Notes: generated by a model not told the origin, from the sequence alone. Shown: positions 11,545 to 22,819, counted from the first letter of the stretch. The stretch is 64,000 nucleotides of DNA from Cryptomeria japonica (GCF_030272615.1 NC_081415.1:604273644-604337643), one strand, 5' to 3'. Made by a program: numbers and translations.

Positions 11545-12450
11545 TCAGCAACATGAGAAAATTGATGATTGTTTACCTATCAATAATTTAGGTATTACAC
11601 CTTTATCTTCATAATATTGATCCATTTCAAAAGTTGATACAATAGTATTCAGATTTTCAATTGTTTCTTCATACAAAGGGTTAAGAACAATATGATAACC
11701 CTTCTCAAAAAAATTACAACAAAGCACCAAATAATCTTCATTTGCATATTCATCAAATAATGCATTGATGTTTTCACTAAAATCATTGCTTATCTTATCT
11801 TCAAGTTCATCAGGAATCAAGGAATCAGAATCTGAACTAGAATAACATTCAACAATATGATCCTCATAGTATTAAGGTTCCATGTTAAGACATTCATAAG
11901 CCCTAGTAAAGCTGCTATGATCATTTTGATTCTTTTTAACTAGCTTCCTCTCAAACATAGAGGTCAACTCTAGGACATTTTGGAAATGAGAGCAGTTTAG
12001 AACAACCTAGTCCTTAATGCTAGAAATGACTCATATTAGGACAACTTCCTCATTTGTACACATCATGCATCTTTCTATCCCAATAATATTATTAACTAAA
12101 CTTGGTGGGATCTTATCATTTGATTTTTCATCATTATATATGATTGATTCCTGAGAGATTGAATTCATATCATTAACATCCTGCATACTTGCATCAATAT
12201 TAGACATAAAATTTTCCAATTCTTTATGCTCATAGTTGGATTTATCTAAAACACAAGACTGCAGACAAATCTTCTGTGAGATGTTCTTCCTAGAGAAATT
12301 ATTGTTGCTATCATTTAGTAAAGTAATTGACATCATATACATCTCTACATCTAATATATTAGATAATTTCTCATTAACCTCTTCTTCATCAATATGAGGA
12401 ATAACCATTGTCTGGGACAAGTTCTCTTCACTCATATTTTTTTTCAAATC
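11545..12450 (-). pseudogene. C-terminal region of element N gag-like protein, unknown function
   Basis: Two minus-strand open stretches (12031-12447 and 11545-11820) follow the gag domain. They are acidic and Asn/Ser-rich (for example EENLSQTMVIPHIDEEEVNE), with few basic residues. Between them, sequence such as RAYECLNMEP and SSSDSDSLIPDELEDKI continues with stops near 12028 and 11870. There is no zinc knuckle and no protease DSG or DTG. This looks like an extended Gag C-terminus rather than a pol gene, and I do not recognise a domain. Confidence 0.5.
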
Positions 12451-12559
12451 ATAATCAATAACATGGCTAATGTGATTATTAGGGATATAAGGGTTTTGAT
12501 ACAGATTTTTATCTTCTGATTGATTCTTTTCTTTAACCTCTAATATTATGGGATATCAT

Positions 12560-13190
12560 ACCATTGCAGATAGATAACCCTTAGGGATTCCATACTTCAA
12601 GTTGTTCTCAATATCCATTGCTATCCTATAAGCCTGATGCAAGGTTTTAGGATCCTTATCTCTTAGAAAATACTTTCTTCTTCAAATGCAGCCAAATAAA
12701 CAACTAAGCACACTACATCATTTGGTATATAACTGCTAGGAATGTCATCCCATGCCCTAGCAAACCTGAGATTAAAAGAAGGTACTAACTCATCTTCTTC
12801 TTTATGGATACCCATGAATGTTTTTATAACTGAGCTTGGATTAATTCTCTCACCAAACGGTTCCATGAATGCTACCTTCAACTCATCCCATGATGAGATA
12901 GAACATAAGACTAAACAAACAACTTCATGAAACCATCTTCCTAATTTATCTCAAGATCTTTCATTAATTCAAAAAATTCCTACAAATGTTGGTGTACTGA
13001 TTCTAACCTTTTCCCACTGAATCTTGGTAATTGTTCCCTAACCCTTATAGGAATAGGATTTTGGAAACCTTGGATACCATTAAAGTTCAATGGCTTATAT
13101 CTTTTCATAAATGAATCTTTATGGTAATTCGGCAAAGGTTGCACATTTATATTTGACATTTCATAGGGAAGCATAGGCACATGATACATT
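12560..13190 (-). pseudogene. gag: Gag domain of element N (retrotransposon gag, gypsy type)
   Basis: On the minus strand from about 13190 the frames give LPRFSGKRLESVHQHL, FMKLFV, then SWDEL, VAFMEPFGERI and LVPSFNLRFARAWDDIP. These end in a YRIAMDIENNL helix near 12600. The order and spacing (PxFSG...HL, W-x-EL, FxxRF, IP) match the retrotransposon gag family of Ty3/gypsy elements. At least one frameshift (about 12890-12980) and several stops break it. It would form the particle shell. It is the only conventional retroelement protein domain in N. Confidence 0.7.
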
Positions 13191-14000
13191 TTTTTCAGTC
13201 ATTTCCCTATTTCTTTCCTTTCACCATAAATCTCAAACTATCACATTACAAAGGCTCAAAACATACTCCATCTAATCTCATACAGAAAATGGAAACTGAA
13301 TCACATGAGTATGTAAAATAATCACTACCATTCCCTTCCTTAGTGCTTATTTCACTCTTTAGGGAACATTTTTTCACACATAATTTTCATGAAAATACAC
13401 TTGACTCATGAAAATCTAAATACCTAGAAATGTTGAAGTTGTTGCTGCCTTCTTTAACCTAGGACTTGCAAAATCACTTTCAATCCTTCAAATCTTTAAC
13501 ACTAATCTTTTGATAGAGTAGCCACCTCCTTGTAGATGATAAATACTCAAACAATTGGAATCCCTTCACAGGTCAGATTTGTTTCAACACAACACTGCAA
13601 CACTTCCTTATCATCAAATGATATTGTACAGATTCCATCCTCAACTTGTTAGGGTACTTCATCATAAGAGCTCAAATCTGATTCATTTTTCCTATAAATT
13701 TCTTTGTTCTTCTTCAAGAAAACACACATTGGTACATAGATCTCAGAGTCTCAGAGTCACTACTCACAAATTGTGAGGTATTACATATAATCTTGAAAAA
13801 TGGATAGATCTGGACCAAAATCTTTATAGAAGATGAACTACAGTATATTCTTGAGCGACATTTATGAGAATTGACTCAAAACTAATAAGGGACAAGTTAA
13901 GAAACTTTTCACTCTATGGGCAAAAGATTTAGTCCTGCAACGCAGGAGAAATGCTCAACCATCAAATCACAAAAAACCTAGACAACTTTATGCAGCATTT
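13191..14000 (-). other. 5' leader of element N
   Basis: This is non-coding sequence between the gag start and the PBS in element orientation, about 0.8-0.9 kb. A short plus-strand open stretch (13555-13776) has no recognisable motif. Leaders of this length are usual for gypsy elements of the Tat type. Confidence 0.45.
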
Positions 14001-14032
14001 CCAAGTAGAGTCACCATTTTTGTTGGTGACTC
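14001..14032 (-). repeat. Second PBS-like copy with a 9-base inverted repeat
   Basis: CCAAGTAGAGTCACCA (14001-14016) resembles the true PBS complement at 14104-14118. GAGTCACCA (14008-14016) is followed, after a 7-base loop, by its exact complement TGGTGACTC (14024-14032). The PBS core is therefore present once more on each strand within 120 bases of the real PBS. Confidence 0.75.
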
Positions 14033-14103
14033 GGATGAGATAATATCGACTATATATTTAGGCAAATCTTTTTACCAGAGATTCTTTACAATTCATATTT
14101 TCT

Positions 14104-14118
14104 CCAGCAGAGTCACCA
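14104..14118 (-). other. Primer-binding site of element N
   Basis: The minus strand reads TGGTGACTCTGCTGG about nine bases inside the right LTR. This closely resembles the TGGCGACTCTGCTGG form found in Tat/Ogre-type gypsy elements, with one C to T change. It fixes the element's orientation and marks the right LTR as the 5' LTR. Confidence 0.7.
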
Positions 14119-14126
14119 TTTTATTT

Positions 14127-17100
14127 GGTTTCCAAAAATGGATGGGTTTACACTGCCACTGGGCAAAGACCAAGTTGCTTCCTCCAAATATTTATGGAGA
14201 GCTACCTCCAACTATCAGTATATGTCAACCTTGGACCAGATTTAACAAGGACATAAAATCCTTCTACACTTCGGGCTTTGCAGGACCTGCGAGGGTGATC
14301 CCTTTAGTGAACTTCGCGCTCTCTACAATGATACTTAAGAATTTATTGAAAACAAAGCACATTATCTCTTAAAAGGACTCAATAGAAAGGGAGAATTCTC
14401 AAGGATGAAAAATCCTTTAAAGATCCTCAACCTTAAGCTGGAGTATGAGAAGGGTGGGACAACTTTTCAGAAGAAACATAAAACTTAATCAAATGATATT
14501 CTGATATTTAAGAAATTTTTAGGGAGTCATCAGTTAAAAGAAAAACAAGGTTGATAAACAAAACCAGTTACAAGCATTGATTAGTGCCTTACTCCATTGG
14601 GCACCTGAAAGATATAAAACATAAATCTGAAAATGTGACAGAATTTGATCTGATAACATAAAATCTGAGATGATATTTCCTTACAATGTATCCCATTTGT
14701 AACCCTAACCCAAGACTACTTATAAAAAATCCTTGCATTAGCCCTATCATTATACAACTTCATTTAAGTGATTTAATTGACTCCTTGGGCCGAAGAATAA
14801 ATAGAAAGTTACATACATCATAACAATGCACTAAATGAAATAAACCCTTGATTCATTTTATTTAAAAATTGATAGAATCATGCAATGGAGAGAAAAAGGT
14901 CAAAATTATATTTTTCTTTAAACAAAATACTATCTCTATCATAGGATAAAACTAATGCATAACTCCTTCAAGAACCTGTACCAAAATTGACACTAAAACA
15001 ATTCTTTATTTGCTCTATAAAAGATTTTATAGTTTGTTTGCTTCAGTTTGACTCACTACTAGAAACAGACTAGGAAAAACCTAAGGAACAAGAAAACTAA
15101 ACCTACAAGACATTTCCAACCAGTATGAACCCTTCTTCTGGTCATGATTTCCCTTTTTATAGAATAAAGGGAGCAACAAGCTTCCAACTAGAAGACACAT
15201 GTTAATAGCAAATTCATTCTTAATAATTAGCCCTAAAAGGCCATAAGCAATTATGTTACAAAATTGTTTACATGTCCATGCGCTGGCACCTGTGAATCAT
15301 CATTCTTAATTGAAAATTGGTAGGGTCAAAACCATTTGAGCCATGTGGTTATCACCTTGACACCTTCGGATGGAGTGTGAGATGTTGCACTCTTGTCCTA
15401 TTGGCATTTCCCTTCTAGGAAAAAAATGGGGTTCCAAAAAGAAGAAAAGTCACCTCTAAACTAGAGGAGGAGCTTCAACCTTCATGCCCAGGATTAGAGG
15501 CAATAGGAGGGGGGGTTAGGGGGGGAACATAATATATTGGGGAGGGGTTGCAGCTTCCATGCAACTGCATGGATGGATTGGTGTCAGTCCCTACCTAGAC
15601 ATGTTCCTTTTTCATTCCTCTCTGATTCCTTTTTCATTCCTTTGTGGGCTCTCTCTCAAAAACCCCTGCCATCTAATGACAGAGTAGACACAGAGGTTGT
15701 GCCATGTGTGGCCTTTCCTCATAAGAAAAGGCTTGACTCCCACTCTAGAAATCCTCCCCACTTTCACATCCCCTCTGGCAATAGACATACACACACATGA
15801 GAGAAAAAATCCATTAGGTATCATAGAGTATATTGCAACTCCATTTACAATCTTTCTCAAACATCATTCCCTTTGCAGAAGGAAAAAATGCATTTAGAAA
15901 ATGAAAAGGCTTCATACTCTCCTACCAATTTGATCACCACCTTGCTATATTTATAGGTAAACCATACTTCATCAAGTAGCACCTGTTCATGAAACATCAT
16001 CACTCTAGTTCTTTTAATTCAATCTGCTAGCTATGGACACTAGAATTTATGCATATCACATCCACTTTATTCTTTTGTCAAGGTTCATTTGATGCGAGTG
16101 ATTTTATCCTAATTTTATTTTTCCATAAGTGTACATTCTTCTACTTTAGGATCTCGAGAACAAGAAAATATCTGAATTTGTCAAAGAACTCGTGATACAT
16201 CACACTTGAACTGAAAGCTTATCCTAATCCTTTAACATCTCTAAGATATCATCCTTGCCTTGTCGAATAAGTCCTTTGCTTTATATAAAATTTGAAAATA
16301 ATCCTCCTAGATTGGGTCAGCATCAAAATTTCCCAATTTGTCACTAATCATTCTTAGTGGACAAGTCTGTATCCTATTCATTCTGCCTCTCCCGTGCTAC
16401 CTATGACCAATGCCATCTATGATACCTCCTAATTTCACATTTGAAAATCAACTACAGATCTTACCCAGCCTGGCAAATCTAATGATCATTGCATGTCCAC
16501 TCAACATTTGTCCTTTTATTTGTATCTACAGACCCACCAAGTCCTAAATAAATAGTGCCATATCATCTTTCGAATAGACTCTGTCATCAGCCCCACCATA
16601 AGTCTTGTTGGTCAGCCTGGGACACGTGGCATCATCTCACGATGTCGTAGTCCATAACATCCTTGCAACTTCCATCATGAGGATATGAGGGTCATCAGAT
16701 CTGTGCAAAGTTTATTGTTCAGCACAATGCCTATTAATTACTCCAGAATTAAAAATCAAGCACCTTTTACACGTGCAAATTGATAAGACTATTAGTAAAC
16801 TGACCTTTACCACTTGAGAATCAGTAACACAATGCTTTGACTGGTTATACTACCAACCTTGTTGGTTTTTGTTGAAAATAAGTGGCACAATCTCACAGTG
16901 CCACTGTCTTTTTCATCCTTGCATCTTTGATCACGGGGAAGCGCAAACCATTGGATTCATTTTGTCTTTAGCAACTAGCCAAAATACTTAGGACTTTTGG
17001 ACTTAGTAAAATTATGGGCGCAGGCACAAATATTGAAAAGGAGACTGATCATAAGAAAATTTATGCACATGACCTAGTAAAAATTACATTTCATAAACCA

Positions 17101-17347
17101 ATTGACCACTACTTAATATTTAGGGAATGAAATGGCCCCGCACATGGTAAACAACCCTTGGCTTTAAGTGGGAAAAAGTAACAATAGAATATATCATTTC
17201 TAGTCTTTTCTTCCCAAAACATAAGAAATATTGATAAACCATTAACCCTAGACCTTGGATCATTTATAGAGGATACAAATAAAACCAAAAAATCAATACT
17301 TGAGCTCAAAATTGAAAATTTCATACAATCAATTTTTAGAGCTATCA
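14127..17347 (-). repeat. Right LTR of element N (5' LTR in element orientation)
   Basis: The partner of 7473-10694. It begins TGGTTTCC on the plus strand next to the PBS and ends AGAGCTATCA at 17347. It is non-coding. Short open stretches at 15537-15897 run on both strands through the same sequence and are not conserved as frames in the left copy. Confidence 0.85.
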
Positions 17348-17796
17348 CGGTATATACTTGATTGATGTGGTTTGGCATCAGTCCGGTATGCATTACCAGA
17401 GATACTATTCATTCCAGCACTAATGTGGGTATGCTACTACTTAGGGAGAGTAGTCATCTTTCTGATTCAGTGGTTTATGTTTTTGCTTTGATATTTTTGT
17501 CATATTTCTAGCATTGATGTCAAAGGGGGAGAGATATTGATGTGAAAAAGGAAAAATAAAAGGGGGAGAGATACTAATAAGAAAAAGAAAAGGGGAGAGA
17601 TATTGATAGAGATAAATTTAGAGCTTTACATAGATATTATTCACAAGGGGAGTTTGGTCTTATTTCTGAATTTCATTGCTATATCTTTGCACGAGAGATT
17701 GTGTGTTGTCTTCCATTGGGGGAGACTTGTTTGGCATTTTTTGGTACTTAGATGTTTTTCACATCTAGTGTTACCATCAATGCCAAAGGGGGAGAT
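17348..17796 (+). other. 3' leader and polypurine tracts of element A
   Basis: Element A resumes after N. The non-coding leader carries several purine tracts: AAAGGGGGAGAG (17523-17534), AAAGGGGGAGAG (17559-17570), AAAAGGGGAGAGA (17588-17600), AAGGGGAG (about 17645) and the LTR-adjacent AAAGGGGGAGAT at 17785-17796. The last is the functional PPT by position. It is preceded by CCATCAATGCC, as in every other copia-type element here. Confidence 0.8.
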
Positions 17797-19008
17797 TTTT
17801 GGCCATTTGGTGGAATTGATTATGTGTTGCATTCATGTTTTGTCATTGATGCCAACACTAGCTATTTGGATACTTTACTGACACCCTTCTGGTCCCAGTA
17901 GGATGAGAGGTTTTTGGTTGACTTGGATCCATCATGATCTGGTAGGCTCTGATATAGTTTGGTTATGGAATTGGCTTAATCATGATACTCATGGTCATAT
18001 TTAGTAAGTTGGTTTTTGTCTGGCAATCGGATCCTATTCTATTTTCTTAGAAGCTCGATTTCTGGTTTTGGTGAGGCTTTCACCTACAAAGCTTTTGATG
18101 AAGATATTTGATGAATTGCATAAGTGGTGTTGGTGTAGCATCCGGTGGTATTTTAGGATGATGTTGGTGATCATGTTCGAGACTTGGCAGATTGAGATCA
18201 TTTCTGTAGCATGTGGACCTATACTAGGTCCTGGTTGATCTAGGTTATGGACCAACTTTAATGTAACGTGTGGATTGGACCTCTCAATGTGTTGTTGGGA
18301 TGTCTTATGTGTTGGATATTATTTGTTTGGTCTAAGGCCAACATGGTTTGTAATTATGTAATTAATTTATTATCTGGTGGCTAATCTAATTGTTTATAGT
18401 TGAGGGTTTCTATATATAGATGTAAGATCTCATTGTAGATCATATATGGCAGAGATCATAGGAATGGGAAATGGATATGTGCAGATAATGTAATATCATT
18501 CAAGCCAAGGATTTGATCAATCATTGGAGATCAAATTGGGTTTATGTAAGAGGATTTAGTCCTCTGGTATTGAGCTTAACTAGAACTGTACTTAGGCAAA
18601 GGAGATGCTATCTTTTGCAGTTCGGTAATTCTTTGGATTGTAGTCTGGATTTTTATGTAGTCAATGAGGGTCCTTTTGTGATGAGTAGTGTGCTCTAGGT
18701 TGTTGGCCTTCCTGCAAGTGCAGGCCCCTCAATTGTAATTCACATACTACAAAAGTATTATCTAATTGTGGGTAGGCTTCCCATTGTGCATTTTTCCTTT
18801 ACTGGGTTTTCCACGTATAAATATTGGTGTCACATGGATGGTATTTATTCTATGATTATTGTTTTTTCTTAATTGGTTTAACTGCTATTCTAGTATAAAT
18901 GTTTTAAGTTCTGGTATTAAAGTTTTAATTGCTAATGGTTCTGGTAATCTGTGACAATTGATTCACCCCCCCTTTCAGTTCTCTTTTGGTTATTTGAACT
19001 ATGTAACA
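17797..19008 (+). repeat. 3' LTR of element A
   Basis: It starts TTTTGGCCATTTGGTGG directly after the PPT and ends GTAACA. It matches 2012-3235 along its whole length. The TATA box is at 18411-18418, and the perfect palindrome-like CCTGCAAGTGCAGG is at 18711-18724. The five bases after it (ACATC) are the right-hand target duplication. Confidence 0.87.
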
Positions 19009-19603
19009 ACATCATCTGGTGTGGTGACATTGTTGGTTGTTGACATAGCTAACAGGGAAAGACTTAAATTGAAGAAACACCCACATAAATCAATGGAAGA
19101 TGATCCACAAGGGGCATTTTTTACCGTTTCGTATGGTGTTTTTCACGTTGAAGACATTAGGGCACATATTCATTGAAATTTTGAAGAAGTTGGGAATGCT
19201 GAAATGTTGAAGCTATACACAAAGCACATGGTAGATGGCACGGGTAATCTTAAATCTAAATTCAAATCACTCCAGAACAAGGGTTTCATCCAATTCATAA
19301 TTTTTTTGGTCTTTTACAAACCCAAATGGGTCAAATTTATTCTAAGAAGAGTTTAAGACAATTTTATATGGCTTGACAAACCGCACAAGATCATGAAGCA
19401 AGGAGCCAAAGTTGTAACATGCTTGAATGCAACCAGTGTAGTTCTTTCCCTAAGGAATGTGAAGAACATGACCTTGATAGAGGTAACTGGTTCTGAACAT
19501 GATGGAAGATTCATGACAATCACTAATATTATTTAACATGATGTTAGATTTGCATCCATTGTGGTAGGATACAAGGTTTATAAGTCCAACAAAGATAACT
19601 TAA
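19009..19603 (+). pseudogene. ORF2 remnant of element B
   Basis: The frame started at 2004 resumes here with the Met-Ala-Ser-Ser-type N-terminus, then GAFFTVSYGVFHVEDIRAHIH. This aligns with GVFSRILKGVAFVEDPRAYIH in element D. Further on, FASIVVGYKVYKSN corresponds to FESMVIGYKFAHTN in D. Between them several stops and short deletions occur (TGA at 19174, TAA near 19356 and 19535). The protein is the uncharacterised ORF2 of this non-autonomous family. The remaining two thirds of ORF2 and the 3' LTR of B are missing because a gypsy LTR (element C) abuts at about 19604. Confidence 0.65.
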
Positions 19604-20760
19604 AGTATACGCCTAAAAATGGTCCGGAGATAGTTTATTAAATACTCAGTTATTTAATTAATAACCCTTCCCAATTAATTAAATTCACAATGATTTAATT
19701 AATTCCCCTAAATTAATCTACTTATAAATGAATCTAAATGATTTATTTATATAGTTCACATCATATTCCCTCTTTGATTAATTAATCCAAATTAATTAAT
19801 TAATTCTCCCCATTTAATTCAAGTCTTCTAATCCCATGATTAATTGAAAATTTCATGATTTGTTGAGTTTAATTAACACTTTCTTAATTATTTGAATTTC
19901 TAAATTCAAATGGGCACATGTGTCCTAACTTTAACTACCTAGCCTAACCAAACCCTAACGTAACCCATCCAATCTAACCTAGGGTCTAGCTAACCCTATC
20001 CCATCTTGCACATCCTAACCTCTTTATCCTAACCTCTTTTGGGTTGGATATACCCTCTTTACAACACATGGCACTTTGGCTAGATGTCCTCTCCCCTTGG
20101 ACACTTGCACTCTGATGAAAAGGATTCCTTGACACTTGTCACCATAGGGATGACATGTGTCCCTCCCTCCAACTTCTTCTCCAACTTCTCCAATCTCAAC
20201 CATTGATATCTTTAGATCAAATCCTGACCATCGATTCCTACCACCTCAGCTTGGGTCTATGAATCCCTATAAATACCCCCCATTTTGGAGCAAGAATGAT
20301 CCCTTGCATCTTAGTTTTTGCATGGTTATTATAGTCAATTGCATCATTTTGAACATTTTAGCATAGTTAATAATTAGAGAAATTCTAGCATGTTTGGCAT
20401 AGTTTTCATCATAATAATCTAATTTTCTATTTCAAGCATGTAGCATAATCATCTAGTATTAATCATGCATCAAATCATCCTAGTCTTGTGTATTTGCATA
20501 ATAATGATCACATAGCTGCTCAACTTTTGAGTTGACACTTTAGAGGTCATTGCTTGCTGAGAGCCACCCATATACCACCTTCAAGGTAGGAAAAAATAGA
20601 GGATAGGACATCTTCAAGGAATCCATTGGTTTTATTTTATTTACTTTTCCATTTTCTTTCTAATTGTATGTTGTCACATCTATGTGTTTTTTATTGCTAA
20701 TTGACAATATTTCTAGTAGCACATTTATAGATGTCCATTGTGGGGCTCAACCCCTTTGAT
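19604..20760 (+). repeat. Probable 5' LTR of element C
   Basis: Features of an LTR are the CCTAAAAATGGTC start, an AT-rich block of ATTAATTAA repeats (19640-19810), a CTATAAATACCCCCCATTTTGG promoter-like stretch near 20270, and a TGTGGGGCTCAACCCC palindromic block near 20737. The right boundary is a guess because no second copy or clear PBS was found. It is non-coding. Confidence 0.45.
20266..20278 (+). promoter_or_regulatory. Possible TATA box of the element C LTR
   Basis: CCCTATAAATACC lies about 660 bases into the probable LTR and is the only strong TATAAATA match in it. This position is usual for a gypsy LTR promoter. Confidence 0.45.
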
Positions 20761-21108
20761 ATAAAAAGTTTTCTTGTTGGAAAATTTTATTGATGGGTTT
20801 TGAGATCGACATAATAGCATTTCAGAGGCACAAATTAGCTCTCTGGGGTTCTAGATTCACATTTTTGGTCTTTGTATTAGTGCCTCATCATCTTAAATGG
20901 CGTTCACATAATCTTTGGCAGCTAAACAACAAAGGATTTGGCTCCGTTTCTTCCTTTTTCCTTATTTTAAAGTTTCTAGTCTCTACTTTAGCATTTTTGG
21001 CTTCTATTTTATCTCTTTCAGTTAGTTTGTCAGTGATTATGGTCAATTAATCAATCTTTTTGGGTTTCTAATCAGTGTTTGGAGGTCATTAATCAACATT
21101 TTTGGTTT
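20761..21108 (+). other. Leader of element C, left part
   Basis: Non-coding sequence with a loose repeat theme of TTTTTGGT or TTAGTT words every 20-30 bases. One open stretch (20790-21050) has a hydrophobic translation but no family motif, and I do not call it a gene. Confidence 0.35.
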
Positions 21109-21608
21109 ATTTTTTATTAAGAAAAAATAGTTTTGAGGGGACCTGAAACCCCTTACATCAGAATCCAAAGATAGAACATTAAAGAAACTAGACCAAGACT
21201 AAAATTAAAAAAATAGAACATTTTGCTACAGAAAAGGACAACATAGACACTACAGCCAAAGAAAAGAACAACAAAAAGCCAGCAAGGTGCTAGAAAGCAC
21301 AACAACAAAAAAATACCAAGACCATTTACATGAAAATATTGAGGCCATTAGTACCCTCTTTCTCCAGCATCATCATGGTCTTTGTAGCTTCCTTGAGGTT
21401 GAGAAGATCCCAAGGCAAAGGTACCTACACAACCTCGGTTTTTTGTCTAGTCCTCCTCATAGTGCGAGGGAAATTCTTGGAGCTATAAACCCCAACATCC
21501 ATTTATAGATCCACAAAGTTCTTGTCATTGTGCATCTTCTCCAATCTAGCCACCATTGTTGACATGTTGGTAGAAGACACTCTCAGCGTAGCCACACTAT
21601 TCTCCATT
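21109..21608 (-). mobile_element. 5'-truncated LINE-like insertion in element C
   Basis: Read on the minus strand, the sequence ends in a plant-LINE-like 3' untranslated region: GTAAGGGGTTTCAGGTCCCC followed by an A/T-rich tail (21109-21130). Upstream is a Glu/Lys-rich open stretch ending in MSTMVARLEKMHNDKNFVDL. The direct repeat ATCAACATTTTTGGTTT (21092-21108) and ATCAACATTTCTGGTTT (21609-21625) flanks it, 16 of 17 identical, as expected for a LINE target duplication. The surrounding DNA is itself repetitive, so the duplication could be partly chance. No RT is present. Confidence 0.45.
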
Positions 21609-21625
21609 ATCAACATTTCTGGTTT

Positions 21626-22780
21626 CCAGATCAGTGTTTTTGGTACATAGAAAAGCATTTAGGGTATAAGTATCAATGTTTTATGTTATTATTTAATCAT
21701 TTTGGGTTTTTCATTCAACAATCTCATGTTTTGTTCTACATTTCTCATTTCTACTTCTAGACTATCATTTTCTCGAATCTTGTTTGCAACTTGTTCATTT
21801 GTAAGTATCATATTTGTTTTCAAAGATTAGAGTTATAAACCATTTTTCCATCAAAGGATGCATGGTAAACTACTAACTTTTTGTGGAGCTATGGGATTTT
21901 GCATTTACTTTTGATAAATTAGGCACGTAGAATAATTACAAAGGAAAGAATAAACATGTCTTATGTGTATTGGATAATAGGAAAGTATAATCTCACATTT
22001 CTTACGTGATCAAAAAGCTAGACTCATCTTTTATTTTCAATAGCACATTTCCTTAGAGGGCCTTCCTCCCAAGTAGCCTATAAGGCCAGGTGAGATGGAA
22101 TGACCCAAGTAGTTAATGGCTAATGCCAAGCAATCCGAACCACTATAATCAAAGCATTTGTGATGAAAGTCATAAACGATGAGTGTTACATGTTTTCATA
22201 AGATCGTCATGCTTCCCTTAGTACCTTTATGGTGTGTAAAAACCTATAGAGCATAGCCACTACATGCCTGGAAGCATCCTTTAACAAAGTGGAAAACACT
22301 ATTGATTATGACCACTCGAACAGATGCCTTAATTATAACTCTTTTTTTTAGAGACCAAAAACCTTCTATTTGTTTGTGTAGGACGTCAGAGCTCTGAAGT
22401 TGTCCCATACTTTCACGGCTGATTGTAGAGATAGGAGTTCCTTAGGAATTGATGAACTAATGAATCTAAAACTTAGTATGCCCAAAGAAGTGAGTGTCAT
22501 GGAGGGGAGCCAGTGCTACCAAGTTCTTAGGTTATCCACTATGAGTAGGCACGGTTGAAAGTAATCTCAAGTGGGAATCCAACAAATATTATCCCTATCG
22601 GCCTTAGGATTTCGTTGTTGAACATGCACGAGTGTCTTTTGTCAAAGTAAAACAAACATTTTGTCTTCCATGCTTATTAAAAAAGTGAAATATAAACAAA
22701 GGACACAATCAACCTTGCAAACATTGGGAGAAACAATTTTTCAAAAGAAGTCATAATCAATTTTTATCATCAAACCCAAA
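21626..22780 (+). other. Leader of element C, right part
   Basis: Non-coding. Nothing recognisable apart from the continued TTTGGT-type degenerate repetition at the start and a GC-richer block near 22080-22620 with no open frame. It could be leader of the gypsy element or an older layer. Confidence 0.3.
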
Positions 22781-22819
22781 GAATTGTCCGAATTTTCCAA
22801 ACAAGATTCAAATAAAGTC

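Larger units (their letters stand above)
7473..17347 (-). mobile_element. Element N: gag-only Ty3/gypsy-type LTR element with 3.2 kb LTRs
   Basis: Two direct repeats of almost equal length (3222 and 3221 bases) bound a 3.4 kb internal region. Orientation is minus. The PBS complement sits beside the right LTR (14104-14118; TGGTGACTCTGCTGG on the minus strand, a form seen in gypsy Tat/Ogre-type elements), and the gag-like coding is on the minus strand. LTR ends on the plus strand are TGG...TCA, i.e. TGA...CCA in element orientation. GGTATAT flanks both sides (7466-7472, 17349-17355), suggesting the target duplication, with an uncertain base or two at the right edge. No protease, RT, RNase H or integrase was found, so the element is non-autonomous and resembles the known gag-only (TR-GAG) class. 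Confidence 0.8.
2012..19008 (+). mobile_element. Element A: Ty1/copia LTR retrotransposon, interrupted by element N
   Basis: A full-length copia-type element on the plus strand: 5' LTR 2012-3235, PBS 3238, gag, protease, integrase, reverse transcriptase and RNase H in copia order to 7472, then (after the nested N, 7473-17347) a 3' non-coding leader, PPT at 17785-17796 and 3' LTR 17797-19008. The LTRs are 1224 and 1212 bases. Flanking GCATC and ACATC form a 5-base target duplication with one mismatch. Integrase before RT and the initiator-Met PBS place it in Ty1/copia. All domains carry stops or frameshifts, so it is inactive. Its LTR is closely related to the LTR of element B, into which it inserted. 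Confidence 0.88.
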
